Assembly (NCBI GenBank): GCA_913776965.1
Contig: CAJYQL010000128.1
Span: forward strand, 1-64,000
Length of the DNA stretch: 64,000 nucleotides
Reading direction: 5' to 3'
Origin: an uncultured Xylophilus sp.
GTDB taxonomy: Bacteria; Pseudomonadota; Gammaproteobacteria; Burkholderiales; Burkholderiaceae_C
Shown here: positions 58,529-64,000 of the stretch, one piece after another
How the letters are laid out: each line of letters opens with the position of its first letter
How positions within the stretch are numbered: position 1 is the first letter of the stretch
Translations under genes and position numbers: made by a program
Notes under the pieces: model-generated
Databases searched by the model: none
What the model was told of the DNA's origin: nothing
The model's input: only the letters and a program-made list of their open reading frames with translations

Positions 58529-59491
58529 ATGAAGAAGATCATCGCCGGCGCCCTGCTGCTGGCTGCCGCAGGCATGGCCTGCGCCCAGGCCTGGCCCCAG
58601 GCCAAACCCATCCGCCTGATCGTCGGCTACCCGCCGGGCGGCGGCATCGACTTCGCCGCGCGCACGGTGCAGGTCCCGATGCAGGAACTGCTCAAGCAGC
58701 AGATAGTCATCGACTACAAGCCCGGCGCCAGCGGCACCATCGCCGCCACCGAACTGACCCGCGCCCCGGCCGACGGCTACACCCTGCTGCTCGCCAACAC
58801 CGGCCCGTTCGCCATCGCGCCGTACCTGCAGGCGAAGAAGCCGTACGACCCGCTGAAGCAGTTCACCTACATCGGGCAGATCAGCCAGGGCGGCTACATC
58901 GCGGTGACGCGGCCGGACCATCCGGCGAAGAACCTGAAGGAATTCGTCGATTGGGCCAAGTCGCGCGCCGGCAGCGTCAATTTCGCGTCGGGCGGCATCG
59001 GCACCTCGACCCACCTGAACGGCGAGCTGGTCAACCAGGTGACCGGCCTCGACATGACGCACGTCGCCTACAAGGGCAGTGCGCCGGCGGTCCAGGACCT
59101 GATCGGCGGCCAGACGCAGCTGATGATCGATGCCGGCAGCGTGCTGCTGCCGCAGATCAAGGGCGGCAAGCTGAAGGCGCTGGCCGTCACCGGCGAGAAG
59201 CGCGACCCGCAGCTGCCGGACGTGCCGACGGTGCGCGAGCTCGGCCTGCCGGGTCTGGAATCGATCGGCTTCCAGGGCCTGGTCGGACCGGCCGGCATGC
59301 CGGCGCCAGTGGTGCAGCAGATCGCGGCGGCGCTGGAAAAGTCGCTGGTCCAGCCGGCGGTCAAGGAGAAGTTCTCGACCGCAGGCGCCGAGGTCCACTG
59401 GCAGTCGCCGGAGAAGTTCCAGGCCTTCGTGAAAGCGGACAACGAGAAGTGGTCGCGCCTGATCCGCGAGCGGAAGATCCAGGCCGAATGA
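58529..59491 (+). CDS. Bug-family periplasmic solute-binding protein (TTT)
   Basis: A 320-residue tripartite tricarboxylate transporter binding protein. The signal peptide ends near GMACAQAW (residue ~20). The mature chain has KPIRLIVGYPPGGGIDFAAR, the YKPGASGTIAATEL loop, and VAYKGSAPAVQDLIGGQTQLMIDAG. No TctAB nearby; a second Bug protein is encoded at 10817. A weak AAAGAG ribosome binding site lies upstream of the ATG. The ligand is unknown. Confidence 0.92.
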   Translation: MKKIIAGALLLAAAGMACAQAWPQAKPIRLIVGYPPGGGIDFAARTVQVPMQELLKQQIVIDYKPGASGTIAATELTRAPADGYTLLLANTGPFAIAPYLQAKKPYDPLKQFTYIGQISQGGYIAVTRPDHPAKNLKEFVDWAKSRAGSVNFASGGIGTSTHLNGELVNQVTGLDMTHVAYKGSAPAVQDLIGGQTQLMIDAGSVLLPQIKGGKLKALAVTGEKRDPQLPDVPTVRELGLPGLESIGFQGLVGPAGMPAPVVQQIAAALEKSLVQPAVKEKFSTAGAEVHWQSPEKFQAFVKADNEKWSRLIRERKIQAE

Positions 59492-59522
59492 TCCACGTCC
59501 CCCATCGGCCGACAATGGCCGC

Positions 59523-61184
59523 ATGAAGCACCTGCTGAATCTGCTCGCAGCCGTCGCGCTGCTGGTCTGGGGAACGCAGCTGGTCCGCACCGGCGTGCTG
59601 CGCGTGTTCGGCGCCAACCTGCGGCGCCTGCTGGCGCGCAGCATGGGCAACCGCTTCACCGCGGCGCTGTCGGGCATCGGCGTTACGGCGCTGGTGCAGT
59701 CCAGCACCGCGACCTCGCTGATGACCTCGTCCTTCGTCGGGCAGGGGCTGATCACCCTGCCGGCGGCGCTGGCGGTGATGCGCGGCGCCGACGTGGGCAC
59801 CGCGCTGATGTCGGTGCTGTTCTCGGTCGACCTGTCGTGGCTGTCGCCGCTGCTGATTTTCGTTGGCGTAGTGATGTTCATCTCGCGCCAGGCGACGACC
59901 GCGGGTCGGGTCGGCCGCGTCTTCATCGGCCTGGGGCTGATGCTGCTCGCGCTGCAGCTGGTGGTGCAGGCAACCGAGCCGATGCTCGCCTCGCCGGCGA
60001 TCCGCGCGCTGCTGGTCTCGGTGAGCAGCGACCTGGCGATGGAGATCATGCTCGGCGCCGTGCTGGCCGTCGTGGCGTACTCCAGCCTCGCGATAGTGCT
60101 GCTGATCGCGGCGATGGCGGCCTCGGGCGTGGTGGCGCTCGACGTGGCGCTCGGCCTGGTGCTCGGGGCCAACCTCGGCAGCGGCATCCTCGCGGTGCTG
60201 ACCACCGCCAAGTCGCCGGTGGACGTGCGGCAGGTGACCGTCGGCAGCCTGGTGTTCAAGCTCGGCGGCGTGGCCCTGGTGGCCCCCTTCATCGGGCTGT
60301 GGCTGCGGTTCGCGCAGCCGTACCTGGGCGATGCGGCGCAGGGCGTGGTGCTGTTCCACCTGGCGTTCAACATCGTGGTCGGGGTCGGCTTCATCGCCTT
60401 CACCGACAGCGTGGCGCGGTTGGTCCAGCGGCTGATGCCGCACGTCAAGCCGCAGCAGGGCACCGCCCGGATCCACCACCTCGACCCTTCGGCGCTGTCG
60501 ACGCCGTCGCTCGCGATCTCCTGCGCCGCGCGCGAGGCGCTGCACCAGGCCGACGTGGTGGAGACGATGCTGGTCGGCATGCTCGACGTGATCCGCCGCA
60601 ACGACCTGCAGGTCGCCGAGCGGCTGCGCAAGATGGACGACGAGGTCGATGCGCTCTATTCCGCGATCAAGTACTACCTGACGAAGATTTCCCGCGAGGC
60701 GCTGGGCGAGGAGGAAAGCCGGCGCTGGACCGACATCATCAGCTTCACCATCAACATGGAGCAGATCGGCGACATCGTCGAGCGGGTGCTGATCGACATC
60801 GAGGACAAGAAGATCAAGAAGGCGCGCAGTTTCTCGGAAGCCGGCATGGCCGAGATCGTGGAGCTGCATGCCCGCCTGATCGACAACCTGCGGTTGTCGA
60901 TGAGCGTGTTCCTCAACGGCAACGTGCGGGACGCGCAGAAGCTGCTCGAAGAAAAGGCCCGGTTCCGCGACCTGGAACGGGCCTATGCGACGACCCACCT
61001 GGGCCGGCTGTCGGACAACACGGTGCGCAGCATCGAGACCAGCTCGCTGCACATCGACCTGATCAGCGAATTGAAGCGGATCAACTCGCACATCTGCTCG
61101 ATCGCCTATCCGATCCTGGAATCGGCGGGCGCCCTGGCACCGAGCCGGCTGCGGGAGCCGGCACCGGGCGAATTCCCACGCTGA
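59523..61184 (+). CDS. Na+/phosphate cotransporter with PhoU-like C-terminus
   Basis: A 553-residue NptA/PNaS-family transporter. It carries the LVQSSTATSLMTSSFVGQGL motif near residue 57, a second inverted-repeat half around VVAYSSLAIVLLIAA, and about nine hydrophobic helices to residue ~320. The last ~200 residues are a soluble PhoU-like helical domain (HQADVVETMLVGMLDVIRRNDLQVAERLRKMDDEVDALY). Expected to move phosphate with sodium. Its own promoter is unclear; 31 bases after the Bug gene. Confidence 0.93.
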   Translation: MKHLLNLLAAVALLVWGTQLVRTGVLRVFGANLRRLLARSMGNRFTAALSGIGVTALVQSSTATSLMTSSFVGQGLITLPAALAVMRGADVGTALMSVLFSVDLSWLSPLLIFVGVVMFISRQATTAGRVGRVFIGLGLMLLALQLVVQATEPMLASPAIRALLVSVSSDLAMEIMLGAVLAVVAYSSLAIVLLIAAMAASGVVALDVALGLVLGANLGSGILAVLTTAKSPVDVRQVTVGSLVFKLGGVALVAPFIGLWLRFAQPYLGDAAQGVVLFHLAFNIVVGVGFIAFTDSVARLVQRLMPHVKPQQGTARIHHLDPSALSTPSLAISCAAREALHQADVVETMLVGMLDVIRRNDLQVAERLRKMDDEVDALYSAIKYYLTKISREALGEEESRRWTDIISFTINMEQIGDIVERVLIDIEDKKIKKARSFSEAGMAEIVELHARLIDNLRLSMSVFLNGNVRDAQKLLEEKARFRDLERAYATTHLGRLSDNTVRSIETSSLHIDLISELKRINSHICSIAYPILESAGALAPSRLREPAPGEFPR

Positions 61185-61217
61185 CACGCACCGGATGGTG
61201 CCGCGCAGGCCGCTGCC

Positions 61218-61619
61218 TCAGTGCAGCGCGGCCGGGCGGGTCTCGACGCGGCGGCGCTCGGCTTCGCAGTAGTCGAGCAGTGCGTCGATCTCGGTGGACT
61301 TGTCGAACACCGCATCGGCGCCCAGCAATTCGCAGCGGCGGCGCACTTCGCGGGTCGCGTGGTTGCTGAGCACCACGATGCGCTGGCCGGGCTTGCGGTC
61401 CTGGCAGGCAGCCAGCACGTTGAGGCCATTGCCTTCCTTCAGGAACAAGTCGACGATCGCCAGATCCCACTGACCGGCATGGTCGCGCAGCCAGCCGGCA
61501 CCTTCCTGTTCCGTCTCCGCCATGCCGACCGGCTCCAGCTGGACCACCTCGCGCAGCGTGGCCAGCAGGTTCTCGCGGATGACCAGGTTGTCTTCGATGA
61601 TGTAGGCCCTGAACGTCAT
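61218..61619 (-). CDS. Stand-alone response regulator receiver protein
   Basis: A 133-residue CheY-like receiver without an output domain. The acidic pocket is in IIEDNLVIRENLL, the phosphoryl Asp in LAIVDLFLKEGNG near residue 54, and the Lys in DAVFDKSTEID near 103. The cognate kinase is not in the window. Converges on the Na/Pi transporter. Start MTFRAYIIEDN at 61619, with GGAAAA upstream. Confidence 0.88.
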   Translation of the reverse strand: MTFRAYIIEDNLVIRENLLATLREVVQLEPVGMAETEQEGAGWLRDHAGQWDLAIVDLFLKEGNGLNVLAACQDRKPGQRIVVLSNHATREVRRRCELLGADAVFDKSTEIDALLDYCEAERRRVETRPAALH

Positions 61620-61754
61620 GTGTTTTCCTTTGCGTCCGCCATCCGCAGGAGCTCTGCAGATTGCAAGCATTTGCAAAGGAGTCTACCGATCGCACCGGAC
61701 CCGCGCCTGCAAGCCGCCCGCCCTACCCCGAGTAGGACGGGCACCGGCATCCTG

Positions 61755-62774
61755 TCATCCCGTGCGGAGGGGCGCTGCTGTCGGTTCGGCCTCTCCCGCG
61801 GACGGCGGCACGGCGCGACGGGCATAGCGCTGCGCGAGCACCGCACACACCATCAACTGGATCTGGTGGAACAGCATCAGCGGCAGCACGATCGCGCCGA
61901 CCGCATGGGAGGCGAACAGCACCTTGGCCATCGGCACCCCGCTCGCCAAGCTCTTCTTGGAGCCGCAGAAGACGATGGTGATCTCGTCCTCCTTCGAGAA
62001 ACCGAGTGCCCGGCTGCCGTAGGTAGTGATCGCGAGCGCCAGCGCCAGCAGTACGCAGCACGCGATGACCAAGCCGGCCAGCGCGCCGGGCGGCACGCGG
62101 CTCCACAGCCCCTCGATCACCGCCGCGCTGAACGCGGTGTAGACCACCAGCAGGATCGAGCCCTGGTCCACGTACTTCAGCCGGGCCGCGTGGCGCTTGA
62201 CGAATCCGGCGGTCCAGCGGCGCGACAGGTGGCCCAGCACGAAGGGCAGCATCAGCTGCAGCAGGATGCGCGCGATCGCGTCCAGCCCCGGCCCGCTGCC
62301 GCCGCTGCTCGGCACCACCAGCAGGTTGACCAGGAACGGCGTGATGAACACGCCCAGCATCGTCGAGGCCGAGGCGCTGCAGATCGCCGCCGGAATGTTG
62401 CCGCGCGCGACCGAGACGAAGGCGATGGCCGACTGCACCGTGGCCGGCAGCACGCAGAGGAACAGGATGCCGGTGTAGATGTCGGGTGTGACCAGCGGCG
62501 ACAGCACCGGCTTGAGCGCCCAGCCGAGCAGCGGGAACAGCGCGAAGGTGCAGGCAACCACCAGCAGGTGCAGCCGCCAATGCAGCGCACCGGCGATCAC
62601 CGCCTCGCGCGACAGCTTGGCGCCGTGCAGGAAGAAGAGCAGCGCGATCGCCGCGGTGGTCAGCCATTCGAAGCCGCGCGCCACGGCGCCGCTGCAGGGC
62701 AGCACGGTCGCGATGACGACGACGGCGACCAGGCTGAGGGTGAAGTTGTCGGGGAGGAAACGGGAGCGGCTCAT
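61755..62774 (-). CDS. Bile acid:sodium symporter-family (BASS/SBF-like) transporter
   Basis: A 339-residue membrane protein of the BASS superfamily (SBF-like, YfeH group). About nine to ten hydrophobic helices are visible, with LCVLPATVQSAIAFVSVARGNIPAAICSASAS (broken-helix core) and VFCGSKKSLASGVPMAKVLF. The substrate is probably an organic anion but is not known. Divergent from a LysR gene with a 71-base gap, which suggests control by that regulator. Confidence 0.9.
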   Translation of the reverse strand: MSRSRFLPDNFTLSLVAVVVIATVLPCSGAVARGFEWLTTAAIALLFFLHGAKLSREAVIAGALHWRLHLLVVACTFALFPLLGWALKPVLSPLVTPDIYTGILFLCVLPATVQSAIAFVSVARGNIPAAICSASASTMLGVFITPFLVNLLVVPSSGGSGPGLDAIARILLQLMLPFVLGHLSRRWTAGFVKRHAARLKYVDQGSILLVVYTAFSAAVIEGLWSRVPPGALAGLVIACCVLLALALAITTYGSRALGFSKEDEITIVFCGSKKSLASGVPMAKVLFASHAVGAIVLPLMLFHQIQLMVCAVLAQRYARRAVPPSAGEAEPTAAPLRTG

Positions 62775-62814
62775 GGGCCGCGATCATGGCGCCGCGCGAC
62801 CGAGAAGAGAAATC

Positions 62815-62838
62815 GATTTATCTGATCGTTCTATGATC
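62815..62838. promoter_or_regulatory. Candidate LysR site between BASS and LysR genes
   Basis: Within the 71-base divergent gap, a dyad GATC-N7-GATC and an AT-rich run precede the LysR ATG. It is a weak candidate; no clear T-N11-A motif is resolved. Confidence 0.25.
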
Positions 62839-62845
62839 CCGTGTC

Positions 62846-63760
62846 ATGAATGTCAGCCTGCGCCAGCTGCGTGTGTTCCAGGCCGTGGCCCGGGAGCGCG
62901 GCTTCGGCCGGGCGGGCGAGCGTGTCGGCCTGACCCAGCCGGCGGTGAGCCGCGCCATCACCGAACTGGAAGCGCAGCTCGGACTGCGCCTCTTCGACCG
63001 CACCACCCGCGATGTGGTGCCGACCGAGGCAGGCCGGCGGCTGGAAGCCCATCTGGGCCGGCTGCTGGAAGAGCTGGAGCTGGCGCTGCGCGACGTGCAG
63101 GACCTGGCCCGCGAAAAGCGCGGCCGGGTGCGGGTAGCGAGCAGCCCGACCCTGTCGGCCGCCCTGATGCCCGCCTGCATCGCCGCCAGCGCCCGGGAAG
63201 CACCGGGCGTCGAACTGGTGCTGCTGGACCGCATCCAGCAGGATGTGCTGGACAGCGTGCGCACCGGTGCGGTCGATTTCGGCGTGGTGGTCGATCCGGC
63301 CGCCGCCGACGACCTGCACTGCGAGACGCTGTTTTGCGAACCGTTCTGCCTGGTCTGCCCGCCGGACCATGCGCTGGCGACCGGCGGCGCTGCGGTGCCG
63401 TGGACGGCACTGTCGGACTGGCCGCTGGTCCTGCTCGACCAGGCCTCGGGCAGCCGCCGCCTGATCGACGACGCGCTCGCCCGGCACGCGCCCGCTGCGC
63501 GCGTGGCGCAGCAGCTGGGCCATCCGACCACCGTGCTGCGCATGGTGGAGGCCGGCATCGGCGTCGCGGTGCTGCCGGCCCTGGCGCTGCACGGCACACC
63601 GCCCGGCGCATGGGCGGTCCGGGCGCTGGTGCCGCAGGTCGAGCGCGACCTGATGCTGGTGCACCGCCGCCAGCGCAGCCTGTCGCCGCTGGCCGCCGAT
63701 GCCTGGGCGCGGATACGGCGGGTGGCGCAGGCGCTCCCGTCCGGGGCGTCCGGCGCCTGA
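62846..63760 (+). CDS. LysR-family transcriptional regulator
   Basis: A 304-residue LysR regulator. The winged helix covers residues 3-62 (SLRQLRVFQAVARERGFGRAGERVGLTQPAVSRAITELE). The effector domain follows, with GSRRLIDDALARHAP and VLRMVEAGIGVAVLPALAL. Probably controls the divergent BASS transporter. A copy of the 41-bp element follows its stop. Confidence 0.93.
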   Translation: MNVSLRQLRVFQAVARERGFGRAGERVGLTQPAVSRAITELEAQLGLRLFDRTTRDVVPTEAGRRLEAHLGRLLEELELALRDVQDLAREKRGRVRVASSPTLSAALMPACIAASAREAPGVELVLLDRIQQDVLDSVRTGAVDFGVVVDPAAADDLHCETLFCEPFCLVCPPDHALATGGAAVPWTALSDWPLVLLDQASGSRRLIDDALARHAPAARVAQQLGHPTTVLRMVEAGIGVAVLPALALHGTPPGAWAVRALVPQVERDLMLVHRRQRSLSPLAADAWARIRRVAQALPSGASGA

Positions 63761-63772
63761 ACCGTTTCGATT

Positions 63773-63813
63773 GCTACTATTTCGATAGCTGCTTGCGCAC
63801 GCCTCACCGGCGC
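63773..63813 (-). repeat. 41-bp interspersed palindromic element, copy 11
   Basis: Minus orientation, intact: GCGC-N10-TGCGC-N5-GCTAT-cgaaata-GTAGC. Lies between the converging LysR and quinone-oxidoreductase stop codons. Confidence 0.88.
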
Positions 63814-63835
63814 CGGAGGCCTTTTTCCTACCGAA

Positions 63836-64000
63836 CTACAGCGTAAGGATGGTCGAGCCCGTCGTCTTGCGTGCTTCCAGGTCCCGGTGCGCCTGCTGCA
63901 CCTCTTCCAGCGGATAGCGCTGGTCGATGTGGATCTTCACCTGCCCGGAGCCCACCACCTCGAACAGCTGGTCGGCCATCGCCTGGGTCGATGCGCGGGT
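63836..64000 (-). CDS. Quinone oxidoreductase / zinc-binding alcohol dehydrogenase, C-terminal part
   Basis: The last 54 residues of a gene that continues beyond the window. The translation QLFEVVGSGQVKIHID then QRYPLEEVQQAHRDLEARKT and GSTILTL matches the C-terminal end of the quinone oxidoreductase (QOR) branch of medium-chain dehydrogenases, which reduce quinones with NADPH. The TAG stop is at 63836-63838. The cofactor and metal sites lie outside the window. Confidence 0.85.
   Translation of the reverse strand, partial: TRASTQAMADQLFEVVGSGQVKIHIDQRYPLEEVQQAHRDLEARKTTGSTILTL

Overview
The window is a dense, high-GC (about 70% by eye) chromosomal segment of a betaproteobacterium, most likely a Comamonadaceae member of the Burkholderiales. 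The pointers are the gene neighbourhoods (rpsP-rimM-trmD-rplS, rpmB-rpmG, ribF-ileS-lspA, fkpB-ispH), Bug-type tripartite tricarboxylate transporter (TTT) binding proteins, a second, longer IF-1, and a dispersed short palindromic element. The genus is inferred, not proven. There is no rRNA, CRISPR array, prophage or complete insertion sequence. Housekeeping genes dominate.

Layout. 0-8 kb: metallophosphoesterase, MASE2-GGDEF cyclase, tRNA-Ser(CGA) directly behind serS, CBS protein, fkpB-ispH, radC-smr. 8-13.5 kb: LysR with a divergent AtuA/ferredoxin-fold/Bug operon, then FKBP, truncated haemoglobin and thioredoxin. 13.5-25 kb: two uncharacterised small proteins, Bcr/CflA efflux pump, tandem-PAS GGDEF cyclase, DEAD-box helicase with a long leader, orn, M48 protease, phhB, rsgA, a flavin monooxygenase, hisC. 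25-32 kb: CobD/CbiB-like protein, NUDIX CoA pyrophosphatase, the rpsP operon, GNAT and TM2 proteins, Pit plus DUF47, an outer-membrane barrel. 32-44 kb: livHMGF, rarA, wecB, lolA, ftsK, trxB, rpmB-rpmG. 44-64 kb: infA paralogue, fatty acid desaturase, rsmB-like methyltransferase, purN, yceH, a paired acyl-CoA dehydrogenase operon, a lipoprotein hydrolase, HNH protein, ribF-ileS-lspA, Bug protein, Na/Pi cotransporter, receiver protein, BASS transporter with divergent LysR, and the end of a quinone oxidoreductase.

Functional threads. Translation is heavily represented (serS and its tRNA, rpsP, rimM, trmD, rplS, rpmB, rpmG, infA, rsgA, ileS, rsmB, orn, DEAD helicase). Envelope biogenesis is represented by lolA, lspA, ftsK, wecB and M48. 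Two separate phosphate uptake routes, both tied to PhoU-like domains, lie 28 kb apart.

The most interesting signal is not a gene. A 41-bp interspersed element of fixed architecture, GCGC-N10-TGCGC-N5-GCTAY-N7-RTAGC, occurs 11 times in 64 kb. Four copies lie inside phhB, lolA, rsmB and ileS, always in the phase that avoids its built-in TAG. In purN the element supplies the stop codon. A second theme is the ribosomal-protein promoters: rpsP and rpmB share a 20-bp block running from the -10 box into the leader, rplS has its own promoter at the trmD stop codon, and a terminator-like hairpin separates rpsP from rimM.
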